From assembly GCF_947366995.1 (NCBI RefSeq), contig NZ_CANBCC010000026.1, positions 1 to 47,234 on the forward strand: 47,234 nt of DNA, written 5' to 3'. The position numbers and the translations under genes were made by a program. Under the pieces are notes generated by a model. That model did no database searches. It saw nothing but the letters and a program-made list of their open reading frames with translations, and had not been told where the DNA came from. Within the stretch, counting starts at the first letter, position 1; the number at the start of each line of letters is the position of its first letter. Source of the DNA: an uncultured Aquabacterium sp. (lineage in GTDB: Bacteria > Pseudomonadota > Gammaproteobacteria > Burkholderiales > Burkholderiaceae_C). Below, piece after piece: positions 25,131 through 34,202 of this stretch.

Positions 25131-27530
25131 TCAGTTGCGGACAGGCTTGCCGGTCGACAGCATGCCCATGATGCGTTCTTGCGTCTTGGGGTTGTCCAGC
25201 AGCGTGCAGAAGTGCTTGCGCTCCAGGGCGTGCAGGTATTCCTCGCTCACCAGGGTGCCGGCATCGACGTCGCCGCCGGTCAGCACATCGGCGATGCACG
25301 AGCTGATGTAGTAGTCGTGCTGGCTGATGAAGCCGCCATCACGCATGTTGATCAGCGAGGACTGCAGCGTGGCCTTGACGCTGCGGCCCGCCACGGGGAT
25401 CAGCTTCTTGGCCGGGGCGCGGTAGCCCGACTCGTACATGGCCTTGGCCTGGGCGATGGCCACGTGCAGGACTTCGTCCTTGTGCGGCACGATGATGTCG
25501 CCGTCGATCAGATAACCGAACTTGCGCGACTCGATCGCCGAGGTGCCGACCTTGGCCATGGCCGCAGCCTGGAAGCCTTCCTTCAGGAAGCCCATCAGTT
25601 CGCCACCGACCTGCCCCGACACGCCCTTCGACGGCTCGAGCAGCTCGGCTGCGCGGCGGGCCAGGTAGGCCAGGCCACCACCGCCAGGGATCAGGCCCAC
25701 GCCCACTTCGACCAGGCCGACGTAGGTTTCCATCGCGGCCACACGCTTGGCAGCGTGCACGGCCAGCTCACAGCCGCCACCCAGGGCCAGACCGTGCATC
25801 GCAGCCACGGTCGGGACGTTGGAGTAGCGCAGCGACAGCATGAAGTCCTGCAGCTGCTTCTCGAACGGAGCGATGGCCTTGCCGCCGCCCTGCATGAAGG
25901 CAGGCATCATCGACTGCAGGTCGGCACCGGCCGAGAACGGGCCGTCCTGCGACCAGATCACCAGGCCCTTGTAGCCGGCTTCGGCCAGCTCCAGACCCTT
26001 GGTCAGGCCCGAGGTGACCTCGGCCGAGATGGTGTGCATCTTCGACTTGATCGAGGCGATGACGACTTCGTCGTCCAGGGTCCACAGGCGGATGGCGGCG
26101 TCTTCGAACAGCGTCTTGCCAGCGGTGGCGGCCGACGGGGCGTTCGAGCCCAGCACGTTCTCGCGGAAGTACTGACGCTCGTAGACGGGCAGGTTGCGCA
26201 CCGGCACGTACTTGCCCAGCTTCGGCGCCCACGAACCTTCGGCGGTGTGCACACCGTCGCGGCCGTCGAACACCCAGGCGGGCAGGGGCGCCTTCGACAG
26301 GGCCTTGCCCTCGTCGATGTCGGCCTTCACCCATTCAGCGACCTGCTTCCAGCCGGCTTCCTGCCACAGCTCGAACGGGCCCTGCTTGGCACCGAAGCCC
26401 CAGCGCATGGCGAAGTCCACGTCGCGGGCGGTCTCGGCGATCGATTCCAGCGTGACGGCAGCGTAGTGGAAGGCGTTGCGCAGGATGGCCCACACGAACT
26501 GGGCGTGCGGGTGGCTCGACTCGCGCAGCGCTTTCAGACGCTCGGCGGCCGGCTTCTTCAGGATCTTGCTGACTTCTTCGTCGGCCTTGCCGCCGGCGGC
26601 ACCGTACTCACCCGTGGCAGCGTTGAACTGCAGGATGGTCTTGCCTTCCTTCTTGAAGAAGCCCTGCTTGGTCTTCTGACCCAGGAAGCCCTTCTCGATC
26701 AGGATGGTCAGGGCAGCGGGGGTTTCGAACGCGCCGTTGAACGGGTCGTCCTTGGCGCCGTTCTGCAGCGTCTTGATGACATGGGCCATCGTGTCCAGGC
26801 CCACCACGTCGGCGGTGCGGAAGGTGGCCGACGAGGCGCGGCCCAGCTTCTTGCCGGTCAGGTCGTCGACGACGTCATAGCCCAGGCCCGAGCGCTCGAC
26901 TTCGCGGAAGGTCAGCAGCATGCCGGCCACGCCCACGCGGTTGGCGATGAAGTTCGGGGTGTCGTAGGCGCGGATGACGCTCTTGCCCACGGCCGAGGTC
27001 GAGAAGGCTTCGAGCTGGTCGACAACTTCCGGCTTGGTGTATTCGGTGGGGATCAGTTCCAGCAGCGCCATGTAGCGCGGCGGGTTGAAGAAGTGGATGC
27101 CCAGGAAGCGCGAACGCAGCTGCTCGGGCAGCACGTTGGCCATGGCGGTGATCGACAGGCCGGACGTGTTGGTGGCGAGGATCGCGTTGTCGTTCACGAA
27201 CGGGGCGATCTTCTTGTAGAGGTCTTCCTTCCAGTCCAGACGCTCGGCGATGGCCTCGATGATGAGGTTGCAGCCGCGCAGGACTTCCAGGTGCTCTTCG
27301 TAGTTGGCCTGCTGGATCAGCGCGGCGTCTTCGGCCACGCCCAGCGGAGCCGGCTTGAGCTTCTTGAGGTTTTCAACGGCCTTGGTGACGATGCCGTTCT
27401 TCGGACCTTCCTTGGCAGGCAGATCGAACAGCACGACCGGCACCTTGCAGTTGACCAGATGGGCCGCGATCTGGGCACCCATCACGCCGGCGCCGAGCAC
27501 GGCCACCTTGCGGACATTGAATCGACTCAT
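25131..27530 (-). CDS. fused 3-hydroxyacyl-CoA dehydrogenase/enoyl-CoA hydratase
   Basis: A 799-residue bifunctional beta-oxidation enzyme. The order is dehydrogenase first: the NAD-binding Rossmann motif VLGAGVMGAQ is at 11-20, with FFNPP and FIANRVG following. The crotonase hydratase domain is near the C-terminus, with FSAGADL, GLALGGGCEL and GLVEVGVGLIPGGGG carrying both catalytic glutamates. This is the reverse of E. coli FadB and matches the FadN-type order. The ATG at 27530 directly begins the Rossmann fold and follows AGGAGA; the longer upstream frame is not conserved. It would act with the thiolase encoded 18 bases downstream. Confidence 0.94.
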   Translation of the reverse strand: MSRFNVRKVAVLGAGVMGAQIAAHLVNCKVPVVLFDLPAKEGPKNGIVTKAVENLKKLKPAPLGVAEDAALIQQANYEEHLEVLRGCNLIIEAIAERLDWKEDLYKKIAPFVNDNAILATNTSGLSITAMANVLPEQLRSRFLGIHFFNPPRYMALLELIPTEYTKPEVVDQLEAFSTSAVGKSVIRAYDTPNFIANRVGVAGMLLTFREVERSGLGYDVVDDLTGKKLGRASSATFRTADVVGLDTMAHVIKTLQNGAKDDPFNGAFETPAALTILIEKGFLGQKTKQGFFKKEGKTILQFNAATGEYGAAGGKADEEVSKILKKPAAERLKALRESSHPHAQFVWAILRNAFHYAAVTLESIAETARDVDFAMRWGFGAKQGPFELWQEAGWKQVAEWVKADIDEGKALSKAPLPAWVFDGRDGVHTAEGSWAPKLGKYVPVRNLPVYERQYFRENVLGSNAPSAATAGKTLFEDAAIRLWTLDDEVVIASIKSKMHTISAEVTSGLTKGLELAEAGYKGLVIWSQDGPFSAGADLQSMMPAFMQGGGKAIAPFEKQLQDFMLSLRYSNVPTVAAMHGLALGGGCELAVHAAKRVAAMETYVGLVEVGVGLIPGGGGLAYLARRAAELLEPSKGVSGQVGGELMGFLKEGFQAAAMAKVGTSAIESRKFGYLIDGDIIVPHKDEVLHVAIAQAKAMYESGYRAPAKKLIPVAGRSVKATLQSSLINMRDGGFISQHDYYISSCIADVLTGGDVDAGTLVSEEYLHALERKHFCTLLDNPKTQERIMGMLSTGKPVRN

Positions 27531-27619
27531 GTTTTCTCCTGGCAGAGATTTTGGAAAGGAGGAGAGAGGCTGAAGGGCGCACCCCGTGCGGAGCACGCCC
27601 TTCATCGGGTGCCTGTCGG

Positions 27620-29410
27620 TCAGAACAGGGCTTCTTCCATTTCGGTCAGCGGCTTCAGACCGGCCTTGGCCGTGATCATCAGCGTTTCGACTTCAGGCAT
27701 CAGCTTGGCGAAGTAGAAGCGGGCGGTGGCCAGCTTCGCCTTGTAGAAGGCGTCACCGGAAGCCTGCTTCTCCAGGGCGATCTTGGCCATGCGGGCGAAG
27801 AAATAGGCATAGACCATGTGGCCGACCACGCGCAGGTAGTCGACGGCGGCAGCGCCCACCTCGTCGGGGTTCTGCATGCCCTTCATGCCGATTTCCATCG
27901 TGAAGGCCTGCACCTTCTGGCCCAGATCGGCCAGCGGCTTGGTGAACTCCTGCATGGCTTCGTTGTCGGCGTTTTCCTTGACGAAGCGGCCCACCACCTT
28001 GCCGAACTTGGTCAGCTTGGCGCCAGCATCGCCCAGCACCTTGCGGCCCAGCAGGTCCAGCGACTGGATGGTGTTGGTGCCTTCGTAGATCATGTTGATG
28101 CGCGCATCACGGACGAACTGCTCCATGCCCCACTCGTGGATGAAGCCGTGGCCGCCGTAGACCTGCTGGCAGTGCACCGTCGAGATCCAGGCGTTGTCGG
28201 TGATGAAGGCCTTCACGATCGGGGTCAGCAGCGCGACGATGTCGTCCGACTCCTTGCGCACGGCTTCGTCCGGATGGTTGTGGGCCTTGTCCAGCTCGAT
28301 GGCCACGTAGTACACCAGGGCGCGGGCGCCTTCGGCGTAGGCACGGGCGGTCAGCAGCATCTTGCGCACGTCAGGGTGCACGATGATCGGGTCGGCAGCC
28401 AGGTCAGGGCGCTTCGGGCCCGACAGCGCACGCATCTGCACGCGGTCCTTGGCATAGTTGACGGCGTTCTCGTAGGCGACTTGCGTCAGGCCCAGCGACT
28501 GGTTGCCCACGCCCAGACGGGCGCCGTTCATCATCACGAACATGGCGGGCAGGCCGCGGTGCGGCTGGCCGACCAGCGTGCCGACGGCACCGTCCAGCAC
28601 CATCTGGGCCGTGGCGTTGCCGTGGATGCCCATCTTGTGCTCGAGGCCGCCGCAGTAGATGCCATTGCGCGCACCCAGCGAGCCGTCGGCGTTCACCAGG
28701 AACTTCGGCACGGCGAACAGCGAGATGCCCTTCGAACCGGCAGGCGCGTCCGGCAGGCGGGCCAGCACCAGGTGGACAATGTTGTCGGCCATGTCGTGCT
28801 CGCCGGCCGAGATGAAGATCTTCTGGCCGGTCAGCTTGTAAGTGCCGTCAGCCTGAGGTTCAGCCTTGGTGCGCAGCAGGCCCAGGTCGGTGCCGCAGTG
28901 CGGCTCGGTCAGGCACATCGTGCCCGTCCACTCGCCCGAGGTCAGCTTGGGCAGGTACATCTTCTTCTGCTCGTCGGAGCCGTGGGCTTCCAGACAGGCG
29001 TGGGCACCGTGGCTCAGGCCAGGGTACATGGTCCAGGCCTGGTTGGCCGAGTTCAGCATCTCGTAGATGGCCTGGTTGACCAGCAGGGGCAGGCCCTGGC
29101 CGCCCCACTCCGGATCGGCCGACAGCGCCGACCAGCCGTTTTCGGTGTACTGCTTGTAGGCTTCCTTGAAGCCCTTCGGGGTCGTGACCTCGTGGGTTTC
29201 CTTGTTCAGCGTGCAGCCTTCGACGTCGCCGACCAGGTTCAGCGGAGCCAGCACTTCCGAAGCGAACTTGCCGCCTTCTTCCAGCACCGCGTTGACGGTG
29301 TCGGTGTCCAGATCGCCATAGGCAGGGATCTTTTTCAGCTCGTCAACGGCACCCAGCAGCTCGTGGATCACGAATTGCATGTCGCGCAGAGGGGGGGTGT
29401 AGGAAGGCAT
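27620..29410 (-). CDS. acyl-CoA dehydrogenase, long C-terminal type
   Basis: FAD enzyme for the first beta-oxidation step (acyl-CoA to trans-2-enoyl-CoA). At 596 residues it belongs to the longer DmdC-like class with an extra C-terminal helical domain (about 465-596) beyond the usual 380-residue core. Visible blocks are MCLTEPHCGTDLG (FAD/substrate loop), GEHDMADNIVHLVLARLP, VYGGHGFIHEWGMEQ, and the catalytic Glu443 in YEGTNTIQ. It is second in the TetR-led operon, 59 bases after the regulator. A close paralogue lies at 36981-38801. Chain-length preference is not predictable. Confidence 0.93.
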   Translation of the reverse strand: MPSYTPPLRDMQFVIHELLGAVDELKKIPAYGDLDTDTVNAVLEEGGKFASEVLAPLNLVGDVEGCTLNKETHEVTTPKGFKEAYKQYTENGWSALSADPEWGGQGLPLLVNQAIYEMLNSANQAWTMYPGLSHGAHACLEAHGSDEQKKMYLPKLTSGEWTGTMCLTEPHCGTDLGLLRTKAEPQADGTYKLTGQKIFISAGEHDMADNIVHLVLARLPDAPAGSKGISLFAVPKFLVNADGSLGARNGIYCGGLEHKMGIHGNATAQMVLDGAVGTLVGQPHRGLPAMFVMMNGARLGVGNQSLGLTQVAYENAVNYAKDRVQMRALSGPKRPDLAADPIIVHPDVRKMLLTARAYAEGARALVYYVAIELDKAHNHPDEAVRKESDDIVALLTPIVKAFITDNAWISTVHCQQVYGGHGFIHEWGMEQFVRDARINMIYEGTNTIQSLDLLGRKVLGDAGAKLTKFGKVVGRFVKENADNEAMQEFTKPLADLGQKVQAFTMEIGMKGMQNPDEVGAAAVDYLRVVGHMVYAYFFARMAKIALEKQASGDAFYKAKLATARFYFAKLMPEVETLMITAKAGLKPLTEMEEALF

Positions 29411-29469
29411 CGTGAAGCTCCTCGGTCAGAAAGACACTTGAATAAACCTGATCTGGCCAGGCGATGGGT

Positions 29470-30189
29470 TCAGCGGGACACCGGTGCGGATGACGCCGCC
29501 GCGGTGGATGGTTGGTATGGCAAGGGGTTGGGTGCACCCTGTGCGTAGTACTGCACCACACGGTCGAAAGCGACCCGGGCGCGCTCGATGGCCCCCGTCG
29601 ACCGCAGGAAGCGGGCGTCGTGGTGCAAGGAGAGGATGAGGCCGTGGATCTCGAACTGCATCTGCATCGGATCCGTGTCGGCACGCAGGTGGCCCATCTC
29701 GATGGCCATGCGGATGGCGCGCACCAGCGACGTGTGCCAGGTGACGACCATGCCGGCCAGCGCGTCGCGCACAGGGCCGGGGCGGTCGTCGAACTCGACG
29801 GCACCGCTGATGTAGATGCAGCCGGAATCGATTTCGGTGGCGACCTTGGCCACCCAGTTCTCGAACAGGGCACGCAGGCGCGGCAGGCCACGCGCCTGCT
29901 GGATGGCCGTCTTGAAGACCTCTTCCTCGAAGCGGGCGTGGTACTCGCGGATCACCGAAATCTGCAATTCTTCGCGTGAGCCGAAGTGGGCGAACACGCC
30001 GGACTTGCTCATGCCGGTGACTTCAGCGAGCGCGCCGATCGACAGGCCTTCGATGCCCATCTGCGAGGCCAGGTTCAGGGCCGCGTCGAGGATGGCTGCG
30101 CGCGTCTGCTGCCCCTTGGCGGCACCACGCCCACGCTCGCGCCCAGACTCGGCGGCGTGTTTGGTGTCGATGGGCGGCGGGACGGACAC
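29470..30189 (-). CDS. TetR-family regulator of the beta-oxidation operon
   Basis: A 239-residue transcriptional repressor candidate. The N-terminal helix-turn-helix lies at about 29-72 (TRAAILDAALNLASQMGIEG, then GMSKSGVFAHFGSREEL). The C-terminal ligand domain is typical of the family and could bind acyl-CoA, an inference from the operon only. The start is GTG at 30189 with GAAGGAG eight bases before it. It heads the operon with acyl-CoA dehydrogenase, the fused enzyme and thiolase. Two GAACGNNCGT sites stand just upstream, so it probably represses itself and the operon. The C-terminal 20 residues are Ala/Ser/Pro-rich and likely disordered. Confidence 0.9.
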   Translation of the reverse strand: MSVPPPIDTKHAAESGRERGRGAAKGQQTRAAILDAALNLASQMGIEGLSIGALAEVTGMSKSGVFAHFGSREELQISVIREYHARFEEEVFKTAIQQARGLPRLRALFENWVAKVATEIDSGCIYISGAVEFDDRPGPVRDALAGMVVTWHTSLVRAIRMAIEMGHLRADTDPMQMQFEIHGLILSLHHDARFLRSTGAIERARVAFDRVVQYYAQGAPNPLPYQPSTAAASSAPVSR

Positions 30190-30211
30190 AGGCGGGCTCC
30201 TTCAAAAAAAT

Positions 30212-30245
30212 ACGAACGGTCGTGCTAAATCGAACGACCGTGCTA
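30212..30245 (-). promoter_or_regulatory. probable TetR operator pair before the beta-oxidation operon
   Basis: Two near-identical 15-base elements, CGAACGGTCGTGCTA (30213-30227) and CGAACGACCGTGCTA (30231-30245), lie 18 bases apart. Each contains the small palindrome ACGNNCGT, and together they form 8-bp inverted arms (30216-30223 with 30234-30241). They stand about 23 bases upstream of the TetR start codon. An exact 12-base match to part of this site recurs before the second acyl-CoA dehydrogenase. Confidence 0.7.
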
Positions 30246-30279
30246 TTTTGCAGAAAATGATGACGGCTGTGTGAGTCCG

Positions 30280-30297
30280 CCCCAAATTTTTTTGGGG
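30280..30297. repeat. perfect inverted repeat in the divergent region
   Basis: CCCCAAA and TTTGGGG flank a TTTT loop: a perfect 7-bp stem between the TetR operon promoter and the HNH gene. It stands out as AT-rich in a GC-rich genome. No gene ends immediately before it in either direction, so a terminator role is not obvious. Confidence 0.4.
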
Positions 30298-30452
30298 ATT
30301 TGTCGTGCCGGGGTGCATCGCCTTGCTCGCGGTGCGGTCGCGCGACCTCAGGGTTCTCCACAGGGGCCCCGCCATCTGCAGGGCCCGGCGTGCTTGAGAA
30401 TGTCACGCAAGGTCTCTATGCTGTAGCGCACCAATGCCTTACTGGAGGCTGC

Positions 30453-31013
30453 ATGGACGTGCTGCAACTTGACGTGTCAGGCCGTCCGCAGGCTTGGCTG
30501 TCGGCCAAGGACGCGGCGGTGGTGTATGCGAGCGACGGTGTCGCGTGGACGCTGGGCGAGCCCTTCATGGTGCTGCGCGGTGGCATCCAGCGGCTCACGG
30601 GTCAGCAATCGCGGCTGGCCCTGCATCCGATCGTGGCGGTGCACGGTGCCGTGCCCAGCCGGGCCTGGCGACAGCAGCCCGCACTCAGCAATCCCAAGCT
30701 CTTCGCGCGCGATCGGCAGATGTGCGCTTACTGCGGCGGGCACTTCGCGCTGGATCACCTCACGCGTGAGCACATCGTGCCGACCTCGCGCGGGGGCCAC
30801 GACACCTGGATGAACTGCATCACCGCGTGCCGCGGCTGCAACGGGCGCAAGGGCAACCGCACGCTGCACGAGCTGGGTTGGTCTCTGTATTACCTGCCCT
30901 ATGTGCCCAGCCTGCATGAGGACATGATCCTGCGCGGGCGCCGCATTCTGGCCGACCAGATGGAGTTCCTGCTGGCCAGCGTGCCAGCCCACAGCCGCTT
31001 GCGCCAGAACTGA
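30453..31013 (+). CDS. HNH endonuclease family protein
   Basis: A 186-residue protein with a zinc-stabilised HNH nuclease domain at about 85-150. CAYCGGHF and CRGCNGRKGN supply the four cysteines, and HLTREHIVPTSRGGHDTWMN carries the catalytic His and the Asn. The N-terminal 80 residues have no recognised domain. GGAGG before the ATG at 30453 fixes the start. Stand-alone genes of this type are common in proteobacterial chromosomes and have no settled role. No toxin, immunity or mobile-element gene is next to it. Confidence 0.82.
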   Translation: MDVLQLDVSGRPQAWLSAKDAAVVYASDGVAWTLGEPFMVLRGGIQRLTGQQSRLALHPIVAVHGAVPSRAWRQQPALSNPKLFARDRQMCAYCGGHFALDHLTREHIVPTSRGGHDTWMNCITACRGCNGRKGNRTLHELGWSLYYLPYVPSLHEDMILRGRRILADQMEFLLASVPAHSRLRQN

Positions 31014-31055
31014 GTCAGAACGGCGTCGGTGGCGTCGCCGCCACGCCCCAGCCGC

Positions 31056-31661
31056 TCAACGGGCGCGCAGGCCGTCGAACGTCGTGGCCATCACCCAGTC
31101 GATGATGCGTTCATCGGGGTGGCCGCCCGCCTTGAGCACCGCCAGCACCGGATCACAGGCGCGTGCAAACAGCGTGTAGAGCACGACCTCGGGCGGCACC
31201 GTGGCACCGAGCTGCCCGGCCGCCTGCGCCTGCAGGATCCAGCCGCTGAGGCGCTCGCTGACCCCGAGCAGCAGCGTCATGTAGTCCATGTCGGCCATCA
31301 GGGCCGTGCGCAATGACGAGTTCTGCGAAGGCAGCGAGGGCATCTCGCCCGCCAGCTGCACGCCCATGGTCCAGCGCACCACGGCCTGCAGGCGGGCCAG
31401 GGGGTCGAGCCCGGTCGTCGCCTCGACGCGGTCCAGTTCGACACGGGCGCGGCTCAAGAGGCGCTTCATCGCCGCGGCCGCCAGCGCCTCCTTCGAGTCG
31501 AAGTGTTTGTAGAGGCTGGCCTTCGCGATGCCGACCTCGGCGGCCACCTCGTCCATCGTCATGAGGTCGAAGCCCTTGCCCGCCAGAAGGCGGTTGACGG
31601 CATCCACGATGGCGTCTTCGCGCGCCTGGCGTACCTGCTGACTGAAGGGAAGACGGGCCAT
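31056..31661 (-). CDS. TetR-family transcriptional regulator
   Basis: A 201-residue regulator with its helix-turn-helix at about 15-62 (TMDEVAAEVGIAKASLYKHF is the recognition region). The C-terminal domain is of the TetR_C type seen in several betaproteobacterial repressors. It lies alone between the HNH gene and phoD; the next gene on its strand upstream is phoD, which ends 22 bases before this gene begins. It may therefore follow phoD in one transcript. No operator was identified and the ligand is unknown. Confidence 0.85.
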   Translation of the reverse strand: MARLPFSQQVRQAREDAIVDAVNRLLAGKGFDLMTMDEVAAEVGIAKASLYKHFDSKEALAAAAMKRLLSRARVELDRVEATTGLDPLARLQAVVRWTMGVQLAGEMPSLPSQNSSLRTALMADMDYMTLLLGVSERLSGWILQAQAAGQLGATVPPEVVLYTLFARACDPVLAVLKAGGHPDERIIDWVMATTFDGLRAR

Positions 31662-31683
31662 GGTGTGATTGTAGGCAGGCTGC

Positions 31684-33276
31684 TCAGACGCGCCGCGGGC
31701 CGGGGATCCCCCGATCGATGCGGTAGCGGGCCTGCGTGCGCAGCCGCGAGTCGGGGCGGACGGGGTGCGGCGTGCCGCGGAATTCGATGTCGATCTGACG
31801 CGGTGTGACGTCCAGCACCACGTAGCCGCGCTGGTCGGCGCGGGCGTGCAGCATGTCGGGGTTGCCGCCCTTGAGCCAGGCGGTGACCACTTCGCTGAGG
31901 CCCTTGCTGGACACCGAGGTGGTCACCACCTCGCTGGCGATTACGGGCGAGTTCAGGTCCTCGGGATGCAGTCGCAGCTGGGCCGCCACATGGCGGTGGA
32001 CATCGCCGCCCAGGCACACCACATCGGGCACGCGGGGCTGCGCGATGGCCTGCATCAGGCGTTCGCGTGCGGCCGGGAACGCATCCCAGCCGTCGCCATA
32101 GACCACGCGCCCGAACGGGGCCCGGATCGTGCCCGGCGCAACCTGGGTTGACTGCACGATGAACTTCCAGTCGACCGCGCTGGATGCCAGCTCCCAACTC
32201 AGCCAGTCGGCTTGCGCGCGGCCCATCAGATCGCGCCCGGGCACGGCCAGTTCGGGACAGTTGCGCACCAGCTTGCCATTGAACAGGCTCTGCGTGCGGC
32301 CGGTGCAGGGCGACGGATCGCGGTGCTGCCGCGTGTCCACCGTCCAGAACGTGGCCAGCCGCCCCCAGTCATAGCGGGCGTGCATGCGCATCCGCGGCCC
32401 GGTCGGGGCCCGCGTGGGCGAGATCGGCAGGTGCTCGAAATAGGCCCGGTAGGCGGCCGTCCGCACTGCAAGAAAGGTGTCGACATCGTCGATCTCGGCA
32501 TCGCGGTCGCCGGTGTAGTCGTTGACCACCTCGTTGTCGTCCCAGGCCAGCAGCCAGGGGTGCGCCGCATGGCAGGCGCGCAGGTCGGCGTCCAGCTTGT
32601 AGCTCGCGTGGTGCACGCGGTAATGCGCCAGCGTGAAGTCGGCATGATCCCGGGGGAAGCGGTGCGGGTGCCGGCGCACCCGGTTGAACGACGGCACCGA
32701 TGAGGTGTAGATGTAGTCGCCCACGAACACGACCAGGTCCACATCGGCCGCGGCGATTTCGCGGTGGACCGTGAAGTGGCCCGCCTCATAGTGCTGGCAC
32801 GACGCCAGCGCCACGCGCATGCGCGTCGGCCGGGCCTCGGGCGCGGGCGCAGTGCGGGTGCGCCCCACCGGACTGGTCTGGCCGCCAGCCTCGAAGCGGT
32901 AGTGGTAGCTGCGGCCCGGCTGCAGCCCCGTCACGTCGACATGCACGCTGTGCGCGGCCTCTGGCGCAGCCAGCGCCTGGCCGGACGCCACCACGTGTTC
33001 GAACCGGGCGTCGCGAGCCACCAGCCAGCGCACGGGCACCGCCGCGGCCGGCATGCCCCCGTCCGGCTTCAGGGGCTCGGGAGCGAGCCGCGTCCAGATC
33101 ACCACCGACTCGGGCTGCACCTCACCGCTTGCCACCCCCAGCGAGAACACCTCGCCCGGGGCGGTCCAGTCCGGCGCCTGCAGGGGCTGCGCCCGGGCAC
33201 CGGGCCCAAAAAGCTGCTGCCAGGCCAGGGCGGCGGCCATGCGGCTGGCGTGGAGAAACAGTTGTCGGCGTTGCAT
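31684..33276 (-). CDS. phoD: alkaline phosphatase D, Tat-exported
   Basis: A 530-residue PhoD-family phosphatase/phosphodiesterase that releases phosphate outside the cytoplasm. The signal carries a twin-arginine motif (QRRQLFLHA) and ends near GARAQ, fitting Tat export of the folded metalloenzyme. Metal-binding blocks are ASCQHYEAGHF, FVGDYIY, AWDDNEVVNDY and LGGDVHRH, in family order. An N-terminal PhoD_N Ig-like domain (FSLGVASGEVQPESVVIWTR) precedes the catalytic domain. The start at 33276 puts the twin arginines at positions 3-4; an upstream start at 33339 would bury the signal. No Pho box was identified. Confidence 0.92.
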   Translation of the reverse strand: MQRRQLFLHASRMAAALAWQQLFGPGARAQPLQAPDWTAPGEVFSLGVASGEVQPESVVIWTRLAPEPLKPDGGMPAAAVPVRWLVARDARFEHVVASGQALAAPEAAHSVHVDVTGLQPGRSYHYRFEAGGQTSPVGRTRTAPAPEARPTRMRVALASCQHYEAGHFTVHREIAAADVDLVVFVGDYIYTSSVPSFNRVRRHPHRFPRDHADFTLAHYRVHHASYKLDADLRACHAAHPWLLAWDDNEVVNDYTGDRDAEIDDVDTFLAVRTAAYRAYFEHLPISPTRAPTGPRMRMHARYDWGRLATFWTVDTRQHRDPSPCTGRTQSLFNGKLVRNCPELAVPGRDLMGRAQADWLSWELASSAVDWKFIVQSTQVAPGTIRAPFGRVVYGDGWDAFPAARERLMQAIAQPRVPDVVCLGGDVHRHVAAQLRLHPEDLNSPVIASEVVTTSVSSKGLSEVVTAWLKGGNPDMLHARADQRGYVVLDVTPRQIDIEFRGTPHPVRPDSRLRTQARYRIDRGIPGPRRV

Positions 33277-33368
33277 GAAGCCGCCGATTATGCGGCGGGG
33301 TTTTCCCCAGCCCTCGCGTGCGCCGCACAGGCCGGGCACAATGACCTAAAGCCCAAGAGGAGACCCGC

Positions 33369-34184
33369 ATGTCGACCCGCCCCTCCAGCCCTGCCGACGA
33401 CGGCACGCCGAACCCCACCGACCGCCTGAATCCGTTTGCGGGCCTTGGCGCCGGTCTGGACTTCTTCCAGGACTGGATGAAGGCCGCCGGCAGCGCCATG
33501 CCCAATCTGCAGGCAGCAGCCGGCGCCGCACCTGCGGGCCTGCCCGCGTGGTCGCTGCCGACGCTCGACCCCGAAGAACTGGACAAGCGCATCCGGGATC
33601 TCAAGACGGTGCAGTTCTGGCTGGAGCAGAACGCCCGCATGATCGCCATGACCATCCAGGGGATGGAGGTGCAGCGCATGACGCTGGCCACGCTCAAGGG
33701 CATGAACGTCTCGATGGACGCCGTGCGCGATGCGCTGAAGGTGCGCCCGGACTCGCCGGCCACGGGCGCGGAGCCCCCCGCCGCACCGGACTGGATGGCC
33801 CGGGCCCGGGCCTCGGCCGCGTCGGCAGACCGTCCGTCGGAAGCCGCCCCCGCCGAGTCTGCATCCGAATCGAGCACAGCCGGGGCCGAGGCTGGCCCGT
33901 CGGCCGAGGCCTCGCCGGAACTCATCAACCCGATGCGGTGGTGGGACACCCTCACGCAGCAGTTCACGCACCTGGCCAACCAGGCCGCCGCCGCATCGGC
34001 CATGCCGTCGCCTGCCTCCGCGGCCCCCAAGGACCGCCCCCAGGCCGCCGGCGGCACCCCGGCCCGCGACAGCAGCCGCCCCGCCGCCGACAAGACGCCG
34101 ACCCGCAAGACAGCCGCGGCCGGCACGCCGCGCAGCCCCTCGCGCCCCGCTGCCCGCCGTCGCGGCGATCCGCAGGCGGACTGA
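33369..34184 (+). CDS. phaM: PHA granule-associated protein, PhaM-like
   Basis: A 271-residue protein resembling PhaM of Ralstonia eutropha, which activates PHB synthase and ties granules to the nucleoid. The conserved N-terminal part includes NPFAGLGAGLDFFQDWMKAA and the block TLDPEELDKRIRDLKTVQFW, then MIAMTIQGMEVQRMTLATL. The C-terminal third is low-complexity Ala/Pro/Ser and becomes strongly basic at the end (RPAARRRG), consistent with DNA binding. The phaC, phaA and phaB genes are not nearby. The FIST-domain gene begins 18 bases after the stop, so the two are probably one operon. The name rests on similarity of pattern, not an alignment. Confidence 0.8.
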   Translation: MSTRPSSPADDGTPNPTDRLNPFAGLGAGLDFFQDWMKAAGSAMPNLQAAAGAAPAGLPAWSLPTLDPEELDKRIRDLKTVQFWLEQNARMIAMTIQGMEVQRMTLATLKGMNVSMDAVRDALKVRPDSPATGAEPPAAPDWMARARASAASADRPSEAAPAESASESSTAGAEAGPSAEASPELINPMRWWDTLTQQFTHLANQAAAASAMPSPASAAPKDRPQAAGGTPARDSSRPAADKTPTRKTAAAGTPRSPSRPAARRRGDPQAD

Positions 34185-34202
34185 CCCCTCACAGGCACGG
34201 CC

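Noticed and set aside
23988-27716. 1242-codon open frame on the plus strand opposite thiolase and the fused dehydrogenase
   Set aside because: It has no recognisable domain and is His/Gly/Arg/Val-rich as expected for the antisense of GC-rich genes; the minus-strand proteins in the same place are fully conserved enzymes.
27551-29548. 665-codon plus-strand open frame opposite the first acyl-CoA dehydrogenase
   Set aside because: Same antisense effect; the true gene on the minus strand has the full catalytic set.
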